A stretch of 64,000 bases of DNA, from the NCBI GenBank assembly GCA_050184295.1, contig JBFXAM010000010.1, forward strand, positions 1 through 64,000, in the 5' to 3' direction. Position numbers and translations under genes: made by a program. The stretch is from JBFXAM01 sp050184295. Lineage in GTDB: Bacteria; Planctomycetota; Phycisphaerae; UBA1845; Fen-1342. Positions 16,622 to 25,527 of the stretch are shown here, piece by piece (the first letter of the stretch is position 1; every line of letters starts with the position of its first letter). The notes beneath the pieces are model-generated. The model saw only the letters and a program-made list of their open reading frames with translations. It did no database searches and was not told the DNA's origin.

Positions 16622-19600
16622 ATGCTCGCGTTCAACCGCACTGTGAGTGCGCGCCACTGTCATGCGCGCCATCCACGCTCCGTTGCCGCTCTCCTCGGGT
16701 TGATTACCTGCGTATTGGGCTCGTCGACGGGCGGCTGCCCATCCGCGGAGTCCGTGGATCCAGCCGGAGGCACCGTCGTCGCCGGCGAAGTCGTCACCAA
16801 CCCGGCGTTCCCGAACGGACCGGGCCCGACCGGGCCCGCACCGAGCGACGGGATCGGCGCGGATGACGGCGGCGGCGGCGTGCCCATCCCTGGTCTGATC
16901 GCCCCGGATTATCACTTCGCGAGCCTCTACCGCACCGTGCGCGTCGTCACGCTCAGTGCCAGCACCGATCTGCCGCGCGAACTCAAGGTCGACATTGTCT
17001 CGCCGCCGATTCACGGCACACTCACCGAGCCCGAAGCCGTCTCGGGCTCGGTGTATGAAGTCCGATATGACCCGGGTGACTTCGTGGGCACAGCCCAGTT
17101 CTCCTACCGCGTTTCCGATGGAATCCAGGAGTCGAACGTCGGCACGATCACGATCGACGTGATTCCCGAGGTGCGGTTTCGCGTCTTTGCCGACGATGGT
17201 CCGCCGCCGCGCGACATTCGTGTCCAGGCTTTTGCGGTGCCCGACGCCCCGCTGCCCGAGGCCGAGTATGTCTGGACCGTCGGCGATCAAACGTTTCGCG
17301 GCAACGCGCGGACTCACGGCGCGTTCGCGACGCGCCTCACCGCCGGAGGAGTTTACGACGTGCGACTGGTGGTCAACATCGCGGCAGTCGGCTTCGCGGC
17401 GCTCGCCCGCGCCGGCGCCGACGGCGCCGAGAGTTCCGTCCGCGTCGTGGTCTGGCCGACCGTGTCCGGCCGCGTGGCGACCGCTACCGGTCAGGCAGTT
17501 CCCAACGTGGCGGTGGGCGTGTCCGGCGAGCCGTACTCCGCCACCACGAACGAACAGGGTAATTACGCGCTTGCGCTGCCGCTGGGCTTCTCAGGCAGCA
17601 TCGCTCCGGCGCGCAACGGCTACACCTTCGCGCCGGCGACGCACGCGTTCGCGGAACTCGCCGCCGACGCCGGTCCGGTCAACTTCACTGCCTTTCAGGT
17701 TGGTGGCGGCAATAATGAACCGGCCCCGAACCGTGCCCCGACGGCCGATCCGCAGACCGTAAGCACCGACGAGGACGCCGCGGTTGCCGTCGTGCTCAGC
17801 GGCAGCGACCCGGACGGCGACGCGCTCCGGTACATTGTGACCTCGTTGCCCTCTGCCGGCGTACTTCGCGACTCTACCGCGAACCGCGTCCTCGCCGCCG
17901 GTGACCTGCCGTACAACATCCCCAACAACGCGCGCGCGCTGCACTTCACGCCCGCCGCGAACTGGTACGGCAATTCGAGCTTCAGCTTCCGCGCGAGCGA
18001 CAACCGCGACGCGAGCGGCGACGCGCTGGTCGCGCTCGTGGTACGCGCGGTGAACGACGATCCGGTGATCGCCCAATCCGACCCGACGAGCATCACGGTG
18101 GAGCAGAACAGCCAGGCCAACGCCGCGCCGAACCGAATCACGCTTCGTGCCGCGGACGTCGATGCTTCCGGGAACACGCTCGCCTGGACCATCAGCACGG
18201 CGGCGGTGCACGGCACGGCCCTGGTCGCGAGCGGGTCGCCGAGCGCGTCGAACGGCAACGTCGTCGTCAGCTATCAGCCCGTGACGGGCTACACCGGCGC
18301 GGATTCGTTCCGCGTACGCGTCACGGACAGCGCCGGCGCGAGCGATACGCTGCTGGTGAACGTGAACGTGTCGTCGACGACGCCGCCGGGCACCTTCTAC
18401 GTCGACGCGAACAACCCTAACGCGAGCGACACGAACGTCGGCAGCGAGACGCTCCCGTTCCGCACGATCCAGCGCGCCGCCAACACCGTGAACCCCGGCG
18501 ACACGATCTATGTGAAGGCCGGCGTCTATCGCGAGTCGATCACGATCTCGCGCAATGGAAACGCCACCGGCCGAATCCGCTTCCTGCGATTCCAGAACGA
18601 CGCCGTCGTCGTGGACTGCGAGCGCACGCGGCAGTTCGGGTTCTGGATCGGACGCAACGCCGCTCCGGGCGGCGCTCACTACGTCACCATCGACGGGTTT
18701 ACGATCCGGAACATGGCCGGCGGGTCGAACTCCGGCGGCGTGCTGCTCTACGGCTGCACCCACGTCGAAGTCAAGAACTGCACGATCCACATGGAGAACT
18801 GGGTCGCCGAGGACTATACAACCGGAATTCGCATCAATGGCCCCACCGAAGACATCCTGATGGAAGGCAACACCATCTATCGGATGCAGGTCGGAATCAA
18901 CAGCCGCTGGAGCCCGTCGGGAGACTATCCGGGCGCGCCGAAGCGCATGACCATCCGCAACAACCACGTGCACCACATGCACGTGAACGACCATCTCCAG
19001 CAGAACCACACGTTCGGCATCGCGATCTCGAACATGAGCGAAGACACGCTCATCGAGGGAAACCTCGTGCATCACATCGACGACTTCTGCATCGGCACAA
19101 ACGAGACCGGCGGCCCCACCACGATCCGGCACAACATCTGCTACCTCGCCGATTACACCGACGGCGGCGGCGGCGGGAATGGGATCAAGATCAAGCCGCT
19201 CACCGGCGCCAATCGCGGGTCGCCGTTCGCGGACCAGGTACACTACAACGTCGTCTTCCTCACCAAGGGCGGCATCCACCTCGTCACCTATCCCGACGGG
19301 CGCGGCCACCGCTGTTATAACAACACTTCGATCAAGAATTTCGGCAACGGCATCGACTACAGCACCATCGGGCCCGGCGACGACTACACCACGTTTGTGA
19401 AGAACAACCTTTTCGCCTACAACGGCGCCCGCGACTTGCCGCCGCACCCGAGCACGCCATCGGGCGCGCTCGCCTACAACTATGTCGAGGACGGGTGGGG
19501 CGTTAACGCCGCCGCGCATCCTTACACCATGACCGCCGCGTCGCACGGACTCCCGCGCCTGGTGAACGCCGCGAAGTTCGACGAGAGTCCCGACGCCGAG

Positions 19601-19864
19601 CTCACCCCGCTGTTTCTGCAACCGCTCAATGACCCGGCCCAGCACCCGACCGCGACCGCGGCGCTAGCGTTCGCGCGCCAGAAGATGCGCGAGTCCGCGG
19701 CGCTGCTGAGCGACAGTCCGTGCATCGACGCCGCCGCGAACTTCGGACTGAACCTGCCCGATCTCTTTGGCGTGACGCCGGCGGACTACCCGGGTCGCGC
19801 GGACCCGTGGAACGACGGTCAGCCGGGCGTGATTGATGTAGGCGCCATGGAATATACGCCGTGA
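16622..19864 (+). CDS. Large surface protein with cadherin-like and beta-helix domains
   Basis: The ATG at 16622 follows GGAAGGAAG and gives 1080 residues. The N-terminus looks like a lipoprotein signal (LITCVLGSSTGGC). A low-complexity Gly/Pro region leads to a cadherin-like domain (about 95-180, with YDPGDFVGTAQFSYRVSDG). A carboxypeptidase-regulatory-like fold follows (VSGRVATATGQAVPNVAV, NEQGNYALALPLG), then two tandem-95/cadherin-like domains (NRAPTADPQTVSTDEDAAV; NDDPVIAQSD). From about 590 comes a right-handed parallel beta-helix typical of polysaccharide-active proteins, opening FYVDANNPNASDTNVGSETL and rich in NHVHHMHVNDH-type turns. It is probably displayed outside the cell and binds or cleaves polysaccharide, although no catalytic residues can be assigned. 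It has no dockerin-like or PEP-CTERM tail. It is divergent from epsI and convergent with nusA. Confidence 0.82.
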   Translation: MLAFNRTVSARHCHARHPRSVAALLGLITCVLGSSTGGCPSAESVDPAGGTVVAGEVVTNPAFPNGPGPTGPAPSDGIGADDGGGGVPIPGLIAPDYHFASLYRTVRVVTLSASTDLPRELKVDIVSPPIHGTLTEPEAVSGSVYEVRYDPGDFVGTAQFSYRVSDGIQESNVGTITIDVIPEVRFRVFADDGPPPRDIRVQAFAVPDAPLPEAEYVWTVGDQTFRGNARTHGAFATRLTAGGVYDVRLVVNIAAVGFAALARAGADGAESSVRVVVWPTVSGRVATATGQAVPNVAVGVSGEPYSATTNEQGNYALALPLGFSGSIAPARNGYTFAPATHAFAELAADAGPVNFTAFQVGGGNNEPAPNRAPTADPQTVSTDEDAAVAVVLSGSDPDGDALRYIVTSLPSAGVLRDSTANRVLAAGDLPYNIPNNARALHFTPAANWYGNSSFSFRASDNRDASGDALVALVVRAVNDDPVIAQSDPTSITVEQNSQANAAPNRITLRAADVDASGNTLAWTISTAAVHGTALVASGSPSASNGNVVVSYQPVTGYTGADSFRVRVTDSAGASDTLLVNVNVSSTTPPGTFYVDANNPNASDTNVGSETLPFRTIQRAANTVNPGDTIYVKAGVYRESITISRNGNATGRIRFLRFQNDAVVVDCERTRQFGFWIGRNAAPGGAHYVTIDGFTIRNMAGGSNSGGVLLYGCTHVEVKNCTIHMENWVAEDYTTGIRINGPTEDILMEGNTIYRMQVGINSRWSPSGDYPGAPKRMTIRNNHVHHMHVNDHLQQNHTFGIAISNMSEDTLIEGNLVHHIDDFCIGTNETGGPTTIRHNICYLADYTDGGGGGNGIKIKPLTGANRGSPFADQVHYNVVFLTKGGIHLVTYPDGRGHRCYNNTSIKNFGNGIDYSTIGPGDDYTTFVKNNLFAYNGARDLPPHPSTPSGALAYNYVEDGWGVNAAAHPYTMTAASHGLPRLVNAAKFDESPDAELTPLFLQPLNDPAQHPTATAALAFARQKMRESAALLSDSPCIDAAANFGLNLPDLFGVTPADYPGRADPWNDGQPGVIDVGAMEYTP

Positions 19865-19978
19865 CGCGCGAAATACACACTGATAAGCGCAGAACGATCC
19901 ATGCCGAGTGCAAGGTGGAGAATGCGGAACGCGACGCGTCGCGCGAAGTGCGGCGCAGTCGATTGCTCCCCCGGCCCT

Positions 19979-21472
19979 CTATTCGCCCACGCGCCGCTCC
20001 GGCTCGCTCGGCGGTGAGTCGCTGAGCGCCGCGGTCGCGTCGTCTGGATCACCGTGTTCGACCAGCGCGCCCCCGGTCGGCGTTCCGACCGAGCCTTCGC
20101 CTTCCGTCGACTGCGCCGGGCCCGCGGTGGTATCGTCCCCGGCGCGTTGTCCGGTCGACTCCGCACCAGCGTCGCCCGAGGCGCCATCACTCGAACCCTC
20201 GCCGGCCGGCAGACCCTCGACCGCGGTGAATCCCGAAGGCGCAGCCTCGCTCGGCGCCGCGACCCCGCCCGTCGCCGCCAGCGCCGCACGCATCGCAGCC
20301 TTCTCACGGTCCAGCTTCTCGCGCTCCTCCTCCTGCCGAATCGCCTCCTCGCCGCAGGCCTCGACGATGCGTTCGGCGGTCGGCTGATCGATGCCGAGTT
20401 CCTTGACGAACGAATCCGGGCCGATCTCGTCGACGTCCGCGACCGACACGCAGCCCATCGCGACAAACTTGTCCATCAGAATGTCGTTGTCGCCGACGAT
20501 CGACTTGATGGTGCGCTCCAGGGCTTCGAGGTGGCGGTTGTATTCGGTGGGCGTGAGAATATCGACGTCCCAGCCGGTCAGCCGCGATGCCAGCCGCACG
20601 TTCTGCCCGCGCTTGCCGATGGCGAGCGAGAGTTGATCCTCCGCCACGACCACCGTGGCCTTCCCGAGTTCGAAACAGAGCGCGATCTCGGTCACTTCCG
20701 CGGGCTTGAGCGCGTTCTGGATCAGAATCTGGCTGGACTCGTTCCAGCGCACGATGTCGATCTTCTCGTTGTTCAGCTCTTCGACGATGTTCTTGATTCG
20801 GCTGCCCCGTACGCCGACGCAGGCCCCGACGGCGTCGACCTTCGAGTCGATGCTGGAGACGGCGACCTTGCTGCGGTAGCCGGCCTCGCGCGCGAGGGCC
20901 TTGATCTCGATGATGCGCTCGGCGACCTCCGGCACTTCGAGCTCGAACAGCCGCGCCACGAATTCCGGATGCGAGCGGGAGAGGATGATCTTCACCTGGT
21001 TCGGCTGTTCGCGCACTTCGAGAATCAGCACGCGGATGCGCTCGCCGGGCTGGTGTGTCTCGCCGGGAATTTGCTCGCTCCGCGGCAGGAAGCCTTCGCC
21101 GCGCACCAGTTGAACGATGATGTTGCCGCCCTCGACGCGCGACACCGTGCCCGTAATGATCGTGCCGCGCTTCTCGGTGTATTCCTCGAAGATGCTGGTG
21201 CGCTCGCGCTCGCGGGTCTTCTGAATGATCACCTGCTTGGCGGTCTGCGCCGCGATCCGTCCCAGCGTGTGCATGTCGATCGGGTGATTGTCGACCGTCG
21301 CGCTGATCGCCCCGCTCAGCAGATCCAGCTTCACTTCCGCGGCCTCGGCCGTCACATACGCCTTACGCAGCGCGCTGGTCATCGCCGCTTCCAGATCGGC
21401 GACGAACGAATCGCGGTCGATGTTCTTGTCGCGGCAGATGCTCTCGATGTGGCGTAGCAGATCCTGGCTCAT
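19979..21472 (-). CDS. nusA: Transcription termination/antitermination factor NusA
   Basis: NusA binds RNA polymerase and nascent RNA to control pausing, termination and antitermination. The ATG at 21472 with GGAG upstream gives 497 residues starting MSQDLLRHIESICRDKNID. The N-terminal RNAP-binding domain is followed by S1 (about 115-185, GTIITGTVSRVEGGNIIVQL) and KH1 (GACVGVRGSRIKNIVEELNNEKIDIV). KH2 follows (LAIGKRGQNVRLASRLTGWDV), then a helix-hairpin-helix-like segment (DEIGPDSFVKELGIDQPTAERIVEA). The last 100 residues or so are an acidic Gly/Ala/Glu/Asp-rich tail. rimP and infB, its usual neighbours in many bacteria, are absent; the next gene downstream is convergent. Confidence 0.95.
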   Translation of the reverse strand: MSQDLLRHIESICRDKNIDRDSFVADLEAAMTSALRKAYVTAEAAEVKLDLLSGAISATVDNHPIDMHTLGRIAAQTAKQVIIQKTRERERTSIFEEYTEKRGTIITGTVSRVEGGNIIVQLVRGEGFLPRSEQIPGETHQPGERIRVLILEVREQPNQVKIILSRSHPEFVARLFELEVPEVAERIIEIKALAREAGYRSKVAVSSIDSKVDAVGACVGVRGSRIKNIVEELNNEKIDIVRWNESSQILIQNALKPAEVTEIALCFELGKATVVVAEDQLSLAIGKRGQNVRLASRLTGWDVDILTPTEYNRHLEALERTIKSIVGDNDILMDKFVAMGCVSVADVDEIGPDSFVKELGIDQPTAERIVEACGEEAIRQEEEREKLDREKAAMRAALAATGGVAAPSEAAPSGFTAVEGLPAGEGSSDGASGDAGAESTGQRAGDDTTAGPAQSTEGEGSVGTPTGGALVEHGDPDDATAALSDSPPSEPERRVGE

Positions 21473-21588
21473 CGGTGGTCTCCGCCGACACGGGGCACGA
21501 CTCGCCGTCGCGCGCCCGGCCGGGTGCAATCAGCGACGTTGCACGCGCCTGGGTTGTCTCGGGTCTCCGCCGACCTCCGGCGGACAAC

Positions 21589-21611
21589 AAAAAAAGGTCG
21601 CGGATGCGACC
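21589..21611 (-). terminator. Rho-independent terminator after ABC ATPase gene
   Basis: On the minus strand GGTCGC, a 4-base loop and GCGACC form a perfect 6-bp stem immediately followed by seven T residues (21595-21589). It lies 70 bases past the stop of the ABC ATPase gene and before nusA, so nusA should have its own promoter. Confidence 0.75.
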
Positions 21612-21680
21612 CGTACGGATCCCATGGGGGATCGAACGAGTTGACCGGACGCGCGACTCGATCCACGAGCGAAGCGAGCC

Positions 21681-22865
21681 TTACGACCGGGCGCCGGCGA
21701 GGCTGAGGTTTCGACCGTCCGCCTCGGGCTCGAAGAAGTGTACCCGATTCATGTCGACTTGCATATGCACGTCGGCGCCCTCACGAACCGTGTGCCGCGG
21801 GTCTGTGCGGCAGACGATCCGGCCGTGAGCGGGCACGTCCAGGTGGACATCCACGCGGTCCCCCAACGGTTCGGTCACCACCACATGGGCCGCGATGCTG
21901 GCGCCCGGCTGCGCCGCCGCGATCGGCGTGAAGACGTCCGGGCGAACGCCAAGCACAACCGGTCGGTCGACCCGGTCCGCCAATCGCTCCGCGTGCGCGG
22001 CGCACAGGTGCAGGCGCTGCTGCCCGTCGTCAAACGCCAGCCGACCACCGTCGCGCGCGATCCGCCCGTTCAGAAAATTCATCGGCGGCGTGCCGACGAA
22101 TCCTGCGACGAAGCGGTTCACCGGCCGCTCATAGACCTCGAACGGCGGCGCGACCTGGTGAATCCGCCCATCCTTCATGACGACGACGCGATCGCCGAGC
22201 GTCATCGCCTCTTCCTGGTCGTGCGTGACGTAGATCGTCGTGGTCTGCACGCGCCGGTGGATCCGCTTGATCTCGCCGCGCATCTCCACCCGCAGCTTCG
22301 CGTCGAGGTTCGAGAGCGGCTCGTCGAACAGATATGCCTTCGGCTCGCGGACAATCGCGCGCCCGACCGCGACGCGTTGCCGCTGTCCGCCGGAAAGCTC
22401 CTTCGGCTTGCGGTGCAGCAGGTTGCCGATGTCGAGCATCGCGGCCGCCTGCCGGACGCGCTGGTCGATCCGCTCGTGCTCGGAGCGGGCCTCCGCGTAG
22501 CGGGCCGGCGCCAGCACGCGCGCAAACGGGTTGTGCCAGGCGGCGTGCTTGCGCCGCAGACGCAGCGCGAAAGCCATGTTCTGGTAGACCGTCATGTGGG
22601 GGTAGAGCGCGTAGTTCTGAAAGACCATCGCGATGTCGCGATCTTTCGGCGCGACCTCGTTCACGACGCGCTCGCCGATTCGAATCTCGCCGGCGCTGAT
22701 CTCTTCCAGCCCCGCGACCATGCGCAGCGTGGTGCTCTTGCCACACCCGGACGGGCCGACCAGCACAATGAACTCACGGTCGGCGATCTCGAGCGAGACG
22801 TCGTCGACGGCCTTCACGTTGCCGCCGAACACCTTGCTTACGTTTCTCAGCGACACCTGCGCCAT
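21681..22865 (-). CDS. Sugar-type ABC transporter ATP-binding protein (UgpC/MsmX-like)
   Basis: This is the ATPase subunit of an importer of the carbohydrate (CUT1) class; it sits on the cytoplasmic face and powers permeases. The ATG at 22865 starts MAQVSLRNVSKVFGG and gives 394 residues. Visible motifs are Walker A GPSGCGKST (38-46), Q-loop FQNYALYPHM, signature LSGGQ (158-162), Walker B AYLFDEPLSNLD and the switch THDQEEAM. The C-terminal TOBE/MalK-type domain includes FVGTPPMNFLNG and LGVRPDVF. Residues 107-131, between the Q-loop and signature, are an extra segment compared with MalK. No permease or binding-protein gene is adjacent, so it may be a shared orphan ATPase. The ribosome site is weak. 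Confidence 0.92.
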   Translation of the reverse strand: MAQVSLRNVSKVFGGNVKAVDDVSLEIADREFIVLVGPSGCGKSTTLRMVAGLEEISAGEIRIGERVVNEVAPKDRDIAMVFQNYALYPHMTVYQNMAFALRLRRKHAAWHNPFARVLAPARYAEARSEHERIDQRVRQAAAMLDIGNLLHRKPKELSGGQRQRVAVGRAIVREPKAYLFDEPLSNLDAKLRVEMRGEIKRIHRRVQTTTIYVTHDQEEAMTLGDRVVVMKDGRIHQVAPPFEVYERPVNRFVAGFVGTPPMNFLNGRIARDGGRLAFDDGQQRLHLCAAHAERLADRVDRPVVLGVRPDVFTPIAAAQPGASIAAHVVVTEPLGDRVDVHLDVPAHGRIVCRTDPRHTVREGADVHMQVDMNRVHFFEPEADGRNLSLAGARS

Positions 22866-22938
22866 GGGCGCATTTGAACCCACGCCGCCCGCGCCGGTCA
22901 ACTCCGCGCCGCGAATCGGTCGTGGGTCAGTTTGATCC

Positions 22939-23035
22939 GGGTGGTACGGGCGTCGCGCCCGTGCATGTCGGTCTGGGTGGTGAGGGCGTCTCACCCGTCC
23001 ATGCGGCACGCACCGGCGAGACGCACGTACCACCC
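22939..23035. repeat. Palindromic intergenic repeat element
   Basis: GGGTGGTAC (22939-22947) is matched by its exact reverse complement GTACCACCC (23027-23035). Inside lie two more hairpins: ACGGGCG/CGCCCGT (22946-22962) and GGTGAG/CTCACC (22979-22995). The internal units resemble each other (ggtggtacgggcgtcgcgcccgt and ggtggtgagggcgtctcacccgt). This looks like a REP/MITE-type extragenic element in the leader of the ABC ATPase gene. Confidence 0.6.
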
Positions 23036-23078
23036 TTTCAAATTCACTTTCCGACGAAACCGACCCACTACTCGCGAA

Positions 23079-24146
23079 TCAACCGGGTGCGCGAAACTCC
23101 AGGCGCCGACCGCGCCACGACAGCCGGAGCGGACGGTTCAGCAGCACCGGCGACATCGGCCAGACGTGCCCGACGTCGCGTGTGAACACGACCGGCGCGC
23201 GCCCGTCACGCGGCAAGTGAAACCGCAGCAGCTCCAGCACGGCGGGTCGCTGGTCGCGCTGCTCGACCGTGTGAAAGTCCCCGACCAGCACGCCCGCGGC
23301 GCGTTCGAACCAACCCGCGATCTTCAGCGCCGCGAGAAAGCGATCGATGCGGTAAGGCGCCTCGTTCACGTCTTCGAGCACGAGCCAGGCGCCGTCGATG
23401 CGCGGACGCAGCCGCAACGGCGCCCCGGCCATTCCCGCCAGCACGCTCAGGCAGCCGCCGACGAGCCTGGCGCGGGCCGGGGAATGCCGGGCCCAGCGCC
23501 CACACGCAAGCGTCCCCCGTATTGTGGCGAGATCGGCACGCTCGAACCGGATGCTTGCTGCGGCATGCGCGGAGCGCGACGCCTTCCGCGGGTCGAGCGC
23601 CGCCATCACCGCCGGCAGTTGCTCCCAGAACCGCGCGAACGCGGCCCGTCCCGCCTCCAGCGGCTTGAGCTTCCACGCCAGGTAGCTCGGACAGAGCCAG
23701 TACACGCCGCGCCCCATACGGTGCTTCGCCACCACGTTGACGAGCGTCGTCATCTCGCTGAATCCAAACGCCCACAGCGGCGTGCGTCGCCGGGCGAGCG
23801 AGTCGAACCGAAGTTCGGGCAGGATTCGCGAGAAGTACGCCCCGCCGTTGGCCGCCACGATCGCCAGTGTCCGTGGGTCGTCCAGCGCTCCCTGTATGTC
23901 GCGGACGCGGGCCGCATCGTCGCGCCGTCCGCCGCGATGCTCCTGCTCGTCCGCCTCCCACAGCGCAGGCGCGCCGGTCACGCGGAGCGGCGCGCGGGTC
24001 GGACCGCGCGTCGCGCCCGCGTGGGCGCGGATCAGCGCCAGCATGTCCGCCGCGCTTCTCAGTCCGAGCCGCGCGACGTCCTTCGTCGCGGGATTCGCGT
24101 GCGCGAGAACGTGAATTCGGTCCGCGGTCTGCGATCGCTGGCGCAT
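23079..24146 (-). CDS. LD-carboxypeptidase (peptidase S66 family)
   Basis: LD-carboxypeptidases remove the terminal D-Ala from muropeptide tetrapeptides during murein recycling, and some relatives confer microcin C resistance. The ATG at 24146 gives 355 residues. Family motifs are ALDDPRTLAIVAANGGAYFSRILPEL, the serine elbow in FGFSEMTTL (usually GFSDIT), GGCLSVLAGMAGAP, and the LEDVNEAPYRIDRFLAALKIAG region bearing the catalytic Glu. A late GH in RDVGHVWP supplies the candidate His. The N-terminal third lacks the usual APSG opening and is Arg/Ala-rich. There is no signal peptide, so it is probably cytoplasmic. It is divergent from the dus gene and upstream of the ABC ATPase. Confidence 0.85.
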   Translation of the reverse strand: MRQRSQTADRIHVLAHANPATKDVARLGLRSAADMLALIRAHAGATRGPTRAPLRVTGAPALWEADEQEHRGGRRDDAARVRDIQGALDDPRTLAIVAANGGAYFSRILPELRFDSLARRRTPLWAFGFSEMTTLVNVVAKHRMGRGVYWLCPSYLAWKLKPLEAGRAAFARFWEQLPAVMAALDPRKASRSAHAAASIRFERADLATIRGTLACGRWARHSPARARLVGGCLSVLAGMAGAPLRLRPRIDGAWLVLEDVNEAPYRIDRFLAALKIAGWFERAAGVLVGDFHTVEQRDQRPAVLELLRFHLPRDGRAPVVFTRDVGHVWPMSPVLLNRPLRLSWRGRRLEFRAPG

Positions 24147-24297
24147 GTGCTGATTCCAATTTCCTCGTCGGGGAGTTCGCCGCCGATCAACGCCATGCCG
24201 CGGTGCACCCATCGATCCGCGGGGGCGTGCCCGGTCGGCGGCCGGCATCTCTGGTTTCGAGCCAGCGCGGCACCGCCGGGCGGTATCATAGGCACCC

Positions 24298-25362
24298 ATG
24301 CTGCGGTTGGGCTCCATCACGCTCGATGCGCCGGTCGTTCAGGCGGCGTTGTCCGGCTACAGCGACGCGCCGATGCGGCTGATCGCGCGCCGCCTCGGCG
24401 CGCCGTATGCCGTCCACGAGGTCGTGCTCGACAAGCTCGTGCTCCAGCCGGGCAAGCACCATCGCAAGATGTTCCACCTGCCCGCCGATGACCATCCCGT
24501 CGGCGGACAGCTCATGGGCGCCGAGCCCGAGAAGTTCTCCATCGCCGCCCGCCTGATGGCCGAGAGCGGCTTCGACGTCATCGACATCAACTTCGGCTGC
24601 CCGGTACGGAAAGTGCTCGGTCGCTGCCGCGGCGGATTCCTGCTCTCCGACCCGCCGACGGCGATCGAGATTCTGCGGCGCGTCCGCGACGCGGTCCCCG
24701 CCGGCGTGCCCGTCACGCTCAAGATGCGCCGCGGCATGGACGAGTCCGTCGCGAGCGAACGCAGCTTCTTCACAATCTTCGACGCGGCCGTCGAATTGGG
24801 CCTTGATGCCATCACCGTCCACGGTCGGACCGTCCAGCAGCGCTACGTCGGCCCCAGCCGCTGGGCCTTCCTCGAACGCCTGAAGCGCTACGCGCCGCAG
24901 ATGACCCTGCTTGGCAGCGGCGACCTCTTCACGGCCGACGACTGCCTGCGCATGCTCAACGAAACCGGCGTCGACGGCGTCTGGGTGGCGCGCGGCTGCA
25001 TCGGAAACCCGTGGCTGTTTCGCGAAGTGCGGGCGTTGCTCGCCGGGCATCTGCTCCCCGAACCGCCGACCGTCGCCGAGCAGGGCGAAGTCATCCGCAG
25101 CCACTTCGCGCTCTGCGAGGAGCTTCACGGCCCGGTCGGCGCGAAGATCATGCGGAAGTTCGGGATCAAGTACAGCGAGCTGCACCCCTTTGCCGACGAG
25201 GTCAAGCGCGCCTTCATCGCCGCCGACACACGCGACGAGTGGCTCGCGGTTCTCGACGATTGGTACGACCCGGCGCGCGCCTGGCCGGCGGGCGTGCGGA
25301 AGACCGGAGCGGGACATCTCATCGCCGCGGGCGCGGAACAAGCCTGCGCCGGGGATGACTGA
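24298..25362 (+). CDS. tRNA-dihydrouridine synthase (Dus family)
   Basis: This FMN enzyme reduces uridine to dihydrouridine in tRNA D-loops using NADPH. It has 354 residues. The TIM-barrel opening APVVQAALSGYSDAPMR is followed by HEVVLDKLV, PVGGQLMGAEPEKF, and the DuS signature VIDINFGCPVRKVLGRCRGGF, which contains the catalytic Cys. VTLKMRRGMD, ITVHGRTVQQRYVGP, GSGDLFTADDCLRML and GVWVARGCIGNPWLF complete the FMN-binding pattern. The helical C-terminal domain starts around 260. It resembles DusB, but subclass assignment needs phylogeny. A TATCAT hexamer ends 9 bases before the ATG, so the transcript could be nearly leaderless; this is weak evidence. Confidence 0.93.
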   Translation: MLRLGSITLDAPVVQAALSGYSDAPMRLIARRLGAPYAVHEVVLDKLVLQPGKHHRKMFHLPADDHPVGGQLMGAEPEKFSIAARLMAESGFDVIDINFGCPVRKVLGRCRGGFLLSDPPTAIEILRRVRDAVPAGVPVTLKMRRGMDESVASERSFFTIFDAAVELGLDAITVHGRTVQQRYVGPSRWAFLERLKRYAPQMTLLGSGDLFTADDCLRMLNETGVDGVWVARGCIGNPWLFREVRALLAGHLLPEPPTVAEQGEVIRSHFALCEELHGPVGAKIMRKFGIKYSELHPFADEVKRAFIAADTRDEWLAVLDDWYDPARAWPAGVRKTGAGHLIAAGAEQACAGDD

Positions 25363-25527
25363 GCCGCCCGGCGCGGCGCCTCTGGACAGCGCGCCGCCCG
25401 ATCGCTAACCTGCTGCCTCAATTGGCGTAATCGCCCGAGACGACCGGCGCGTGTGGGCGCGGCGGTCGATTCACCTTCCTCGGGCGCAGCGTGGGTCGCG
25501 CACGCGACCCGGATCAGGAGCACGTCG

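Noticed and set aside
17591..19645. 684-residue minus-strand open frame
   Set aside because: Antisense to the beta-helix protein, composed of Arg/Val/Asp-rich sequence without domains.
21566..21584. Hairpin TCCGCCG/CGGCGGA as a terminator
   Set aside because: The nearby T-run lies on its upstream side on the minus strand and belongs to the neighbouring hairpin at 21589-21611.
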